DNA of 64,000 nucleotides from Thiocystis violacea (GTDB lineage: Bacteria; Pseudomonadota; Gammaproteobacteria; Chromatiales; Chromatiaceae). The notes beneath the pieces were generated by a model. The model was not told where the DNA came from, searched no databases, and was given only the letters and a program-made list of their open reading frames with translations. The stretch spans positions 62,001 through 126,000 of the forward strand of contig NZ_NRRG01000002.1 of assembly GCF_016583575.1 (NCBI RefSeq). Direction: 5' to 3'. Both the position numbers and the translations under genes were made by a program. Below, one piece after another: positions 38,581 to 46,934 of the stretch (positions are counted from its first letter, which is position 1; every line of letters begins with the position of its first letter).

Positions 38581-39075
38581 CTAGGGCTCCGACAGCAACG
38601 ATTCGATCCGGGCGCGCAGGGCGGGGGCGTCGCCGGTCTTGAAGCCCTCGTGGACCTCCCTGATCTGGCCTTTGCGATCGATCAGATAGGAGGTGGGCAT
38701 GCCCTTGACCTGGTAGAGCCTCGGACACTTTCCCTGGGGATCGGCCCCGATGGTGAAACCAACCGGATGCTTGTCCAGGAATCCGAGCGCATCCTGGCGC
38801 TCCTCGTCCAGATTGATGGCGATCACCTCGAATCCCCGCGCCTTGAGATCCCTGTGCATCTGGTCCAGGAAGGGAAAGGACTTGGCGCAGGGGACGCACC
38901 AGGAGGCCCAGAAATCCAGATAGACCACCTGACCCGCGCGCGCGGCCGGATCCACGATCCCACCACCCGCGAGGCTGTCCACCGGACAACCGGGAGCGGG
39001 CGAACCGACGCCGGCGGCCTGGATCGACGCGCACCCAAGGACGCCCCAGAGCAGGAGCGGAAGTTTGAAGTTCAT
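38581..39075 (-). CDS. TlpA-like periplasmic thioredoxin
   Basis: From the ATG at 39073-39075 the protein is 164 residues with a short signal peptide (MNFKLPLLLWGVLGCASIQA). The redox motif is WASWCVPC, inside a thioredoxin fold with the cis-Pro segment KGMPTSYLIDRKGQIRE. TlpA/ResA proteins reduce disulfides in the periplasm. The gene is nine bases upstream of the DUF4266 gene and heads the operon, which suggests that it maintains cysteines of DUF4266 (CGC) or of DUF3570. Confidence 0.88.
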   Translation of the reverse strand: MNFKLPLLLWGVLGCASIQAAGVGSPAPGCPVDSLAGGGIVDPAARAGQVVYLDFWASWCVPCAKSFPFLDQMHRDLKARGFEVIAINLDEERQDALGFLDKHPVGFTIGADPQGKCPRLYQVKGMPTSYLIDRKGQIREVHEGFKTGDAPALRARIESLLSEP

Positions 39076-39276
39076 CGGACACCCCATGTTGTGTGGCTGG
39101 TGAAGCGAATGGACGGACTCGCCGGTCGGATCCTCGGCAGACAGGACCATTTCGGAGCCCCCCGACGCCCGATTCTATTGGAGAATGAACGCCTGGAAAC
39201 AGATATTTCACCGCCGGACGGCAAGCCTTTCCGCCTCCGATCCCGTCAACGCCTGATTCAGAGCGAGCGACACAGC

Positions 39277-40227
39277 ATGAGCCACTACGACGTCTTCAAT
39301 GGCGATGCCGACGGCATCTGCGCCCTGCGACAACTGCGGCTGGTCGAGCCGCTCGACAGTATTCTGGTGACCGGACCCAAGCGGGAGATCGACCTGCTCG
39401 CGCGCGTGCCCGAGGACGCCACGTCCGTGACCGTGCTCGACATCTCGCTCGACAAGAATCGCGCGCCACTGGAGCGTCTGCTGAACGCGGGCGCGCGGGT
39501 GCGCTACTTCGATCATCATTTTCCGGGAGAGATTCCGGTGCATCCGGGGCTCGACACCCATGTCGAGACCCTACCGGACAAGGGCACCAGCCTGCTGGTC
39601 GACGACTATCTGGGCGGACGCCAGCGCGCCTGGGCGGTGGTCGGCACCTTCGGCGACAACTTCGACCCCTCGGCGCGGCGGGCGGCCGAGCCATTGGGAC
39701 TCGACGAGACCGCCATCGCCAGCCTGCGCGAGCTTGGGATCTACATCAATTACAACGGCTATGGCCCCACGATCGAGGATCTGCACTTCGCCCCGGACGA
39801 CCTCTATCGCCGCCTCCTGCCCTACGCCGACCCACTCGCCTTCATCGCCGAGGATCCGGCCTTCGCCGCGCTCCGCGACGGCTACGCGGACGACATGGCC
39901 CGAACGCGCGCCCTGAGGCCCGAGTACGAGGATCCCGCCCATCGTCTCTTCATCCTCCCGGCCGAACCCTGGGCGCGACGCGCGAGCGGCGTCTACGCGA
40001 ACGAGCTGGCCCAGGAGGCACCCGACCAAGCGCACGCCATCCTCACCCGCTTCGCGGAAGGCGGCTTTCTGGTCAGTGTGCGTGCCCCATTGACCCGCCC
40101 CGACGGCGCCGACGTACTCTGTCGCGCCTTCCCGACCGGCGGCGGACGCAAGGCGGCGGCCGGCATCAACGACCTGGCGGAAGACAGCTACGACGCCTTC
40201 CTGAACGCCTTCCGCGCGGCCTTTTGA
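39277..40227 (+). CDS. DHH-family phosphoesterase
   Basis: The 316-residue protein begins MSHYDVFNGDADGICALRQL and has the DHH motif in VRYFDHHFPGEIPVHPGLDT. The N-terminal D-A-D motif and the aspartate in VTVLDISLDKN complete the Mn-type metal site. The C-terminal part has FPTGGGRKAAAGIN, similar to the DHHA1 substrate-binding loop. Related proteins degrade oligoribonucleotides, pAp or single-stranded DNA; which of these applies is unknown. It stands alone and diverges from the tlpA operon. Confidence 0.85.
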   Translation: MSHYDVFNGDADGICALRQLRLVEPLDSILVTGPKREIDLLARVPEDATSVTVLDISLDKNRAPLERLLNAGARVRYFDHHFPGEIPVHPGLDTHVETLPDKGTSLLVDDYLGGRQRAWAVVGTFGDNFDPSARRAAEPLGLDETAIASLRELGIYINYNGYGPTIEDLHFAPDDLYRRLLPYADPLAFIAEDPAFAALRDGYADDMARTRALRPEYEDPAHRLFILPAEPWARRASGVYANELAQEAPDQAHAILTRFAEGGFLVSVRAPLTRPDGADVLCRAFPTGGGRKAAAGINDLAEDSYDAFLNAFRAAF

Positions 40228-40351
40228 TCGTCACGCCTGGGTCAGGCCACTTTCCCAAGCCCCGCGAGCACCGCGCGACCGCCCGTCGAGCGGTCGCTGC
40301 AATGATCGGGGTTCTGGTTCCAAGGAAGGGACGCCGATCTGGGGGAACCGC

Positions 40352-40378
40352 GACTTCGTCATGGCCAATCCGCCTTTC
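40352..40378 (+). pseudogene. possible scrap of a type I restriction-modification methylase gene
   Basis: Nine codons read DFVMANPPF, identical to the catalytic motif IV region of HsdM-type N6-adenine methylases. A few plausible residues lie upstream. No further methylase sequence follows. It may be a tiny relic of a deleted hsdM or a chance match, and the evidence is only this motif. Confidence 0.25.
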
Positions 40379-40384
40379 AAGATC

Positions 40385-40660
40385 GAGGACGGACTCAAGG
40401 CTTTTGCTGATGGGCTCGGCCAACACCGTTGCCCACAGGCATCCACCCTCGGGCAGGGCTCGGTGCTTGGGGCGCAGCCGCCAGTCGGCGGGGTTCTTGA
40501 GGTCGTGGGCGCGTACCATCAGGTCCAGCAGGTCGGATTCGCGATCGGCGACATAGATCAGGCGCGTCCGCAGCCACTCGGCGGCCAGCTCCGCCACCCG
40601 CGCGCCTCCCTCGTCCCAGCGCACGCTCTCCTTGATCCCTGGGCGCGTGCCGTCAGGGCC
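40385..40660 (-). pseudogene. fragment of an IS4/Tn5-like transposase
   Basis: Read leftward, the frame contains ESVRWDEGGARVAELAAEWL, then LIYVADRESDLLDLMVRAHD, then WRLRPKHRALPEGGCLWATV. The D-R-E-S-D-L-L-D-L segment is the conserved second catalytic region of Tn5/IS4-type transposases. About 90 residues survive, with neither end of the protein present. It abuts a truncated copy of the BNR-protein gene. Confidence 0.7.
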
Positions 40661-40667
40661 TGATCAA

Positions 40668-41372
40668 GGATGCCTCGCCAGCCTCAATAACGCGTAAAGG
40701 CAAAATCGCCGACTTCGTTGCGGTACTCCTTGTGCCAATCGCCATCGATGAAAATCCAGGTTTCATCGACCTGGGTGGAGGTCGGCGGTCTGGAATAGCG
40801 GCCGCCGCGCGGCAAATTCAGAACCGGGATCTCATAGGTGAAGCGCACCGCCACCTGGGCGACATGACCCTCGACCCTGACCGACTCGATGGCGAACGCA
40901 TGATGCTGGACGCGCCCGGACTGTCCGACGTAATCCTCCTGGCGCATGCGGCGGCGAAAATAGGGATCGAACAGCTTGTAGGCGCTGGCATGGTCGGCCT
41001 TCACCAAGGCGTTCCAGAAGGCGGAAACACGGGTTTCGAGAGCCGCCTTATTCTCGGGAGCGCCAGGGTCATTCAAGTCAGTCGGAGGCGGTGCCGAAGG
41101 GCTCGCCGGTAGTCCGTGAAGGTAGAGGTCGGCCACCCCCAGACCGTCGTCGCGATAGCGCGAGGCGAGTAGATGATAACGGCCATCGGAGGCGCGAAGC
41201 TGGCTGACGAAGGGGAAGAGCACATCCTCGAAGACGCCCGGCTCGTCCAGCGGCCGATCCTGCTCCAGCCAGGTGGCGCCCGAATCCGTCGAGACGTTGT
41301 AGTAGAGATCGCCGCGCAGATTCCGGTAATCGTTCCAGGCGATCACGACCTCTCCGTCCCGCCCGAGGGCCG
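40668..41372. repeat. about 700-bp direct repeat, left copy
   Basis: This segment recurs in the same orientation at about 43850-44554. Identity begins near GCCTCGCCAGCCTCAATAAC and ends near CCGCCCGAG. The copies flank the metallophosphoesterase gene, so homologous recombination between them could delete about 3.2 kb. Confidence 0.85.
40684..41372 (-). pseudogene. truncated duplicate of the BNR-repeat exported protein gene
   Basis: About 228 codons match the C-terminal part of the intact gene at 43863-45656, with roughly 11 amino-acid differences (about 95% identity). The match stops abruptly at LGRDGEVV, upstream of which the sequence is unrelated, so there is no signal peptide or N-terminal propeller. 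Its open frame extends to 41406. It is probably not expressed as a functional secreted protein. Confidence 0.85.
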
Positions 41373-41507
41373 TAGGCTGGGGCATCTGCTGGGGTTCGTT
41401 CCTCACCCCAGCCTACCACCGCTACAGCCCTCCTCTGGCAGGTCGCGGTCCGGAGGGGCGCGCGGCCATATAGCCGCTTTGCGCCTTTCCGCCGGATCCG
41501 CAGGGAT

Positions 41508-43349
41508 TTACTCCAATGGCGATCCAAGATTAGCCATCTCCGCCTGCATCTCGGGCGTCAATTGCTTCACCAGTTCCGCGTTGTAGGCGTGGGAGGTGGT
41601 ATCGGCAAGCACGGCATCGGTGGCGCCGAAGATCCGCGCGGCTCCGATGGCGTAACCTCGGGATTTCTCCGCCGGCGATCCATCCGCGACCGCCGGATCG
41701 ACATCGGTGACCAGAATCGACAGGGTGTTATCACTGTTGCGGCGGATGTCGAAGGTGCGGAACTGCTGGGGGAAATCGCGAAGCGAGGACGTTTCGACCT
41801 CCCAGAAGCTATTTTGCGGCCCCTGTCCCGCGATCGATGGATCATAGGGTTGAGGGGTGACGACATTGACGTGACGATGCCCCGAGATCCATAAGATGAG
41901 ATTGGGATACTGGTGGAGGATGGCGAGAAGGGAGGCATCGTCCACGATTGATGTGTTGGAGAATAAGGGATAGTTCCCGGAATTGGGATCCTGGGTTTGC
42001 TGTGGATGGATCGGGACATGGGCCGCGATGATCATGAGTTTGTTGTTGTCCTGACCCTCTTGAAGCTCGGCCTGGAGCCAGCCGAGCCGGGTTTGGTCAA
42101 GACAGGCGCGCGCATAGTTCGGCTGGCCCGCACCCTTGCAGGTGTCGTCGAGCGCAATCACCTTCAGCGGGAGCGTTGATTTCGGTTCGAAGCTATAAGA
42201 GGTGAAGTCATTCGTGAGGTTGCTCTGAGTGAATCCATGGCCGACCGGGTTGGATGTTGTATTGAAAAATTCACCCATCCAATTCAGGCTTGATGAATAC
42301 TGAGTCGAGAGCGAGTGACGCATCCAGTCCGCAACGACCGTGGGAGGAGTGGTGAAAGTCTCTTGCAGCCCTACGCCAACAACGTCACCGTAGTAGGTCG
42401 ATCCATCGACCACGCCCATATAGGCACCGGTTTGATCGATGCAACCCGCCGAGGCATCTGGACAGGGGTTCATATTGAGGACGGTGTTGCCAACGTGCGC
42501 CTGCTGGGTTTTTGCGTCCTCATAGGAGGAGCCCATCCAGAACTGATCGTGATTACCGATGACCTGAAACCAGGGAATCGACTTTTCGAGCCCGCCGGCC
42601 TTATAGGGTTTCTGATAGTCAATGCTGCGCGCGCCGGCATGCGCGCCGGAGCTGGGAATGACGACATTACCGTCAAGGACATCGATATACCATCTCAGTT
42701 CATTGTATTGGCTGTTGTTAACGGCATCCCCAAGCGCGATACCGAAGTCGAACGGTTTTTTATTATGCAGTGCGTTAATCGTCTGGACAGCGGCATCCAG
42801 GACTTGGGTGGTCGAGAGAATGACTGGTGAATAGGCCGAAGAGAGACCGGCCGAGCTTGGACCAAACACGGCGCTCCAACCGATGTAGATCGGCTGAGCC
42901 GGAGATTCCTTGTCGGCGATATGAATGTCGCTGATGGAGAAGAATGACAACAGTCGTGCCACATTGGGTGCGTCGCCGTACTCGGGTGCCAGCTCCGTGC
43001 GCTTGACATGGGGCAGGCCAACCCCTACCCGCCAAAGACTGTATCCGTAAGGCTCGTAGAGCGGCACGTCAGCCGGATTGATCGGCGGGGTATCCACCGA
43101 CGAGAGTCCGACGGGGAGGACTTGCTGCTCGGCGGTCGTGAAGACCTCATTGGCGATTGGCCATTCCACGAGCGGCGGAGAGTGAGGGTGTCGCGGGTGA
43201 TGTGGGGGATGCGGAAAACCCAGGCGATCGGGAAAACCATGTCGGAAACCATCGTCGCCCGGATCTGCGTAGGTGCTACCTGAGAGAAGGATAGAGCCCA
43301 TTAAGGCGAGCTGTCTGACGCGGCGATGCGATAAGGAACCGATGTTCAT
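41508..43349 (-). CDS. exported metallophosphoesterase (TIGR03768/RPA4764-like)
   Basis: The 613-residue protein has a signal peptide (LALMGSILLSGSTYA), a His/Pro-rich stretch after it, and a calcineurin-type two-metal phosphoesterase domain. The motifs occur in order: SISDIHIAD, ALGDAVNNS, VIGNHDQFW, AAHVPIHPQQ and SGHRHVNVV. The long family-specific inserts and length fit the TIGR03768 group. The substrate is unknown. GC content is visibly lower than in the flanks in several stretches, which hints at recent acquisition, and it lies between the two copies of the BNR-gene repeat. Confidence 0.88.
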   Translation of the reverse strand: MNIGSLSHRRVRQLALMGSILLSGSTYADPGDDGFRHGFPDRLGFPHPPHHPRHPHSPPLVEWPIANEVFTTAEQQVLPVGLSSVDTPPINPADVPLYEPYGYSLWRVGVGLPHVKRTELAPEYGDAPNVARLLSFFSISDIHIADKESPAQPIYIGWSAVFGPSSAGLSSAYSPVILSTTQVLDAAVQTINALHNKKPFDFGIALGDAVNNSQYNELRWYIDVLDGNVVIPSSGAHAGARSIDYQKPYKAGGLEKSIPWFQVIGNHDQFWMGSSYEDAKTQQAHVGNTVLNMNPCPDASAGCIDQTGAYMGVVDGSTYYGDVVGVGLQETFTTPPTVVADWMRHSLSTQYSSSLNWMGEFFNTTSNPVGHGFTQSNLTNDFTSYSFEPKSTLPLKVIALDDTCKGAGQPNYARACLDQTRLGWLQAELQEGQDNNKLMIIAAHVPIHPQQTQDPNSGNYPLFSNTSIVDDASLLAILHQYPNLILWISGHRHVNVVTPQPYDPSIAGQGPQNSFWEVETSSLRDFPQQFRTFDIRRNSDNTLSILVTDVDPAVADGSPAEKSRGYAIGAARIFGATDAVLADTTSHAYNAELVKQLTPEMQAEMANLGSPLE

Positions 43350-43862
43350 CTCAATGTCCTTGTTGGTGCGAGCGATCTTCTGGCTTTCAGACGTGGTTGG
43401 AAGCCGATGATCGCCTCAGGCATCACGATTTGGCGCTTACCGCGCTGGGTGACGATTGAGGCGAAACATCCCTGGCTTGCTGGCAGGGTGGTGGGAGGAG
43501 ACTAGCGGTTCAGACGGCCTATTTCTGCCAAGCACTGCGCATTTATCGGGGCTATCGGGGCGGATTTTCGGCTGGATCGAGGCGCGGCTGGGGTGGATGA
43601 CCAACATCGTCCGACGCCGAAGCGATCGAAAAGGGTCTCGTTGCCGAGCGAGGTCGGATTCTTAGGCAGACACCGCGCCGTGAGCATGCGCTCGAAGGGG
43701 TCGTGTTGCTCGCCAGGCTGGAATCTGACGCAGCCCATCGTACCGGACTTGAAGCACGGCTTCGGTCAAGGGCTCGAAGTACCGCTCATCTACCCCACAC
43801 CGGCCGAATATGCCGCCCAGCCGACGCCCCGAGGACATGGATAGGATGGAGCCTCGCCAGCC
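43350..43862. other. intergenic region between metallophosphoesterase and BNR genes
   Basis: These 513 bases hold no gene I can support. Short frames exist on both strands but lack ribosome-binding sites and recognisable similarity. The part next to the metallophosphoesterase start (43350-43450) should hold its promoter. The right edge joins the right copy of the 700-bp direct repeat. Confidence 0.4.
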
Positions 43863-44554
43863 TCAATAACGCGTAAAGGCAAAATCACCGATCTCGTTGC
43901 GGTACTCCTTGTGCCAATCGCCATCGATGAAAATCCAGGTTTCATCGACCTGGGTGGAGGTCGGCGGTCTGGAATAGCGGCCGCCGCGCGGCAAATTCAG
44001 AACCGGGATCTCATAGGTGAAGCGCACCGCCACCTGGGCGACATACCCCTCGACCCGGACCGACTCGATGGCGAACGCATGATGCTTGACGCGCCCGGAC
44101 TGTCCGACGTAATCCTCCTGGCGCATGCGGCGGCGAAAATAGGGATCGAACAGCTTGTAGGCGCTGGCATGGTCGGCCTTCACCAAGGCATTCCAGAAGG
44201 CGGAAACACGGGTTTCGAGAGCCGCCCTGTTCTCGGGAGAGCCAGGGTCATTCAAGTCAGTCGGAGACGGCGCCGAAGGACTCGCCGGCAGTCCGTGAAG
44301 GTAGAGGTCGGCCACCCCCAGGCCGTCGTCGCGATAGCGCGAGGCGAGCAGGTGGAAGCGCCCGCCGGAGGCGCGAAGCTGCCTGACGAAGGGGAAGAGT
44401 ACGTCCTCGGAGACACCCGGCTCGTCCAACGGCCGATCCTGGTCCAGCCAGGTGGCGCCCGAATCCGTCGAGACGTTGTAGTAGAGATCGCCGCGCAGAT
44501 TCCGGTAATCGTTCCAGGCGATCACGACCTCTCCGTCCCGCCCGAGCGCGACCT
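43850..44554. repeat. about 700-bp direct repeat, right copy
   Basis: This segment belongs to the intact BNR-protein gene and its 3' flank, and recurs at 40668-41372. It is probably the parental copy because only here is the gene complete. Confidence 0.85.
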
Positions 44555-45656
44555 GGGGGAAATTGGCCTGGGTCGACTTGGAGGAATAGTGCCGAAAGGG
44601 CCGGATCGGCTCCCAACTGATCCCGCCGTCCGCCGAGCGGGTGAAGTAGACCTGGTTCTTGCGCGGCTGATCGGTCGCCCGCGCGCTACGGGCGCTGAAG
44701 ACCAGATAGACCCGGTCGCCCTGCGCGGCCAGATCCATTGAGCCGATATCGTAGGCTTCGCTTCCAGGAAAGGCGTGGGTCTTCCACTGTCCGTCCTGTC
44801 GCACGGCCGATTCCAGACGGTACTGGTTCCCCTGGGTGGCGAACCAGACGACGAGCGGCTCCTCGCGGGCCTGGGTCGCGGAGATCAAGAGCACGCCGCC
44901 CGCCGGCGCGACCGGCTCCGCCGCCGTCCAGTCCAGCACCTCGTCGCCCTGGGCATGCACGATAAGGGTCTCGCCGTCCCGACGGGCATCCGCGAAGAGG
45001 TGCACACGACCACCCGCCATGGTCAAGGCCGGCCAGAAACCGCCGTCATATCCTGCGGTCAAGCGTCGCGTTTCGCCCCAGGTGAGCCCCCCATCCCTGG
45101 AACGACGACCGTAGAGATGATAATTCGGCGCCGGGGTCGCGTCGGATTCGGCCGAACCCGAATCGCCCGCGTCCGGGGCATCGCCAAGCCAGACCGCCGA
45201 CACCTGGCCCTGCCCGTCTCCGCTCAGGCGGATCCGCGGGAGCGGTCGGGACGAACTGTCCAGCAAGAGCGCCTCCGACCAGACGCCATCGTCCCGAAGG
45301 GCACTCATCCTGATCGCCGGAGGCACGCCCTGCCCTCCTTCCAGCCAGGCGGAATAGACCTGTTCCCCGAACGCCTCCAGCACCAGCCCGGACGCCGGCC
45401 GCTGGGGCGTCGTCAAGGTCTGGATCCCGCCCTCGGCTTGACGCACCAGGAGCCGTCCTTCCTGGTCGGCGAAGGCCACATGGACCTGGCCGCTGTCCGT
45501 CGCGGCCAGCCTGGGTGTCTGTCTGGGATTGAAGCTATCCGGATTGACGCGCCAGGGTGACGCCTCGGCGAGAAGCGGCGGCGAGATCAACAATCCCGCC
45601 GCCAGGATCAGAACGGGAATCATCGGCCTAGAAGCTGCTCGTGCCAGGCGTTCCAT
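43863..45656 (-). CDS. exported sialidase-like (BNR-repeat) propeller protein
   Basis: From the ATG at 45654-45656 the protein has 597 residues with a signal peptide (PMIPVLILAAGLLISPPLLA); a start at 45623 is also possible. Three BNR/Asp-box motifs are clear: SRDGGLTWGE, SADGGISWEP and STDSGATWLD. They suggest a six-bladed beta-propeller. The last 120 residues (VSAFWNALVKADHASAYKLF and onward, to FIDGDWHKEY) look like an NTF2-like domain. Sialidase catalytic residues are not evident, so a binding role is as likely as hydrolysis. It overlaps the preceding unknown exported-protein gene. Confidence 0.8.
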   Translation of the reverse strand: MERLARAASRPMIPVLILAAGLLISPPLLAEASPWRVNPDSFNPRQTPRLAATDSGQVHVAFADQEGRLLVRQAEGGIQTLTTPQRPASGLVLEAFGEQVYSAWLEGGQGVPPAIRMSALRDDGVWSEALLLDSSSRPLPRIRLSGDGQGQVSAVWLGDAPDAGDSGSAESDATPAPNYHLYGRRSRDGGLTWGETRRLTAGYDGGFWPALTMAGGRVHLFADARRDGETLIVHAQGDEVLDWTAAEPVAPAGGVLLISATQAREEPLVVWFATQGNQYRLESAVRQDGQWKTHAFPGSEAYDIGSMDLAAQGDRVYLVFSARSARATDQPRKNQVYFTRSADGGISWEPIRPFRHYSSKSTQANFPQVALGRDGEVVIAWNDYRNLRGDLYYNVSTDSGATWLDQDRPLDEPGVSEDVLFPFVRQLRASGGRFHLLASRYRDDGLGVADLYLHGLPASPSAPSPTDLNDPGSPENRAALETRVSAFWNALVKADHASAYKLFDPYFRRRMRQEDYVGQSGRVKHHAFAIESVRVEGYVAQVAVRFTYEIPVLNLPRGGRYSRPPTSTQVDETWIFIDGDWHKEYRNEIGDFAFTRY

Positions 45657-46767
45657 TGTTACGCAGCCATACGCCATTGTTCACCGTGCCCGTGAAACTC
45701 CGGGAATTGTCGGGCGAGATCGTGGAGGTCGCGAAACCGTCGACGAGATTGAATTCCAGCTTGAGAACGACGGCCGAATCCTCGCTATGCCCGGAGGTGC
45801 CCGAGCGGATCTGCACATAGCCCCAACCGCCCTGGGTGGAGATCTGATTGACGACGGATTGCGGAAGGATTTCGGTCATGTCGACCGCGCCCGTGCAAAC
45901 GATGTTTCTGGCGGAGGTCGGCAGCGGCGCCGGGGCGAATGGCTCGGCGCGCATCAGCGTATCCCGGTCGAACAGGCCCGCCATGGTTCCGGGCTTGTCC
46001 GGCGAGAGATAGATGCTGACGCTACAGGTTTCGCAGTCGCGCTGACTGGTGGCCGTGCCCGTCCCATCCGCGACTGGGGTGACGAAGAAGCGGGTCGTCC
46101 ATTCGCTCGGCGGCATCAGGGTGACACCCGCGTTCCCCATGCCGATCCCGTTGTCCAACACCTCGCCCAAAAAGGCCGTCAGTCCGCCCTGATTACCGAG
46201 CAAGGCCCCTGGGGTCGCCGAATCCTGCGCTGGATTGAGCGCGCGATAGCCGAAAGCGGCGCCACCGGCGATTTCGAGCATGATCGCCTCGCCGTAGAGA
46301 TCGGCGCCGGTTCCGCCCTCGCTGGTATTGTCGCCATCGTCGACGATCAGGAAGCCACGCGCGACACCCGAATTGGTGGTGCCGAACTGGGCGGCGCCAT
46401 AGGGGGCGAGCGTCTCCGGATCGTTGAAGAGCGGACCGGCCCCTTCGCTGGCGAGAAAGACGCCCGAGGCATCGAAGGTCAACATATCGTTGGCGCGCCC
46501 CGAGGCGGCCACCTGCCTGACGCCCTCGTCGATGCAGGGCGAGGTCAGATCGGGCGACTTGGTGAAGTAGTTGAGATTCACGATCCCTTGCGGATCCTTG
46601 TTGACCACGGACACGATGGTGGCGACCGATGGACTTCGGGTCATGACCGGAAACAGCATGGCGTCCGCGCTTGCCGTTTGGCAGGCAAGGCCACCCATGA
46701 CCGCCAGGCCCGTCGCGCCGAGCGAGCCGATCATCGTCGAGCGAAGACTGCGATCCAGTGTTCTCAT
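45628..46767 (-). CDS. exported protein of unknown function
   Basis: From the ATG at 46765-46767 the protein is 379 residues with a long signal peptide (MIGSLGATGLAVMGGLACQT...ASA). The mature part is rich in Gly, Thr and Asp and looks beta-rich, with one C-x2-C (CETCSVSIYLSPD). No domain is recognised. Its end overlaps the start of the BNR-protein gene, so the two exported proteins are probably co-translated and may work together. A surface or adhesin-like role is possible but unproven. Confidence 0.7.
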   Translation of the reverse strand: MRTLDRSLRSTMIGSLGATGLAVMGGLACQTASADAMLFPVMTRSPSVATIVSVVNKDPQGIVNLNYFTKSPDLTSPCIDEGVRQVAASGRANDMLTFDASGVFLASEGAGPLFNDPETLAPYGAAQFGTTNSGVARGFLIVDDGDNTSEGGTGADLYGEAIMLEIAGGAAFGYRALNPAQDSATPGALLGNQGGLTAFLGEVLDNGIGMGNAGVTLMPPSEWTTRFFVTPVADGTGTATSQRDCETCSVSIYLSPDKPGTMAGLFDRDTLMRAEPFAPAPLPTSARNIVCTGAVDMTEILPQSVVNQISTQGGWGYVQIRSGTSGHSEDSAVVLKLEFNLVDGFATSTISPDNSRSFTGTVNNGVWLRNNGTPGTSSF

Positions 46768-46934
46768 TGGTAGTAACCACCCTGGAATTGAAGTCGATTG
46801 GGAACCGAAACAGCCCGTCACCCCGGATACCTGAAGGGGTCCATCAAGCATAGCAGGCCACTGCCTCCTAACCAGCGGGCGGACCGCTGAACATCCGGCT
46901 CATCGGAGGCCACGCCCACAAGGGCCGTAAATCG

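Noticed and set aside
43502-43738. 78-codon leftward frame in the intergenic gap
   Set aside because: It has no ribosome-binding site, unusual composition and no recognisable similarity.
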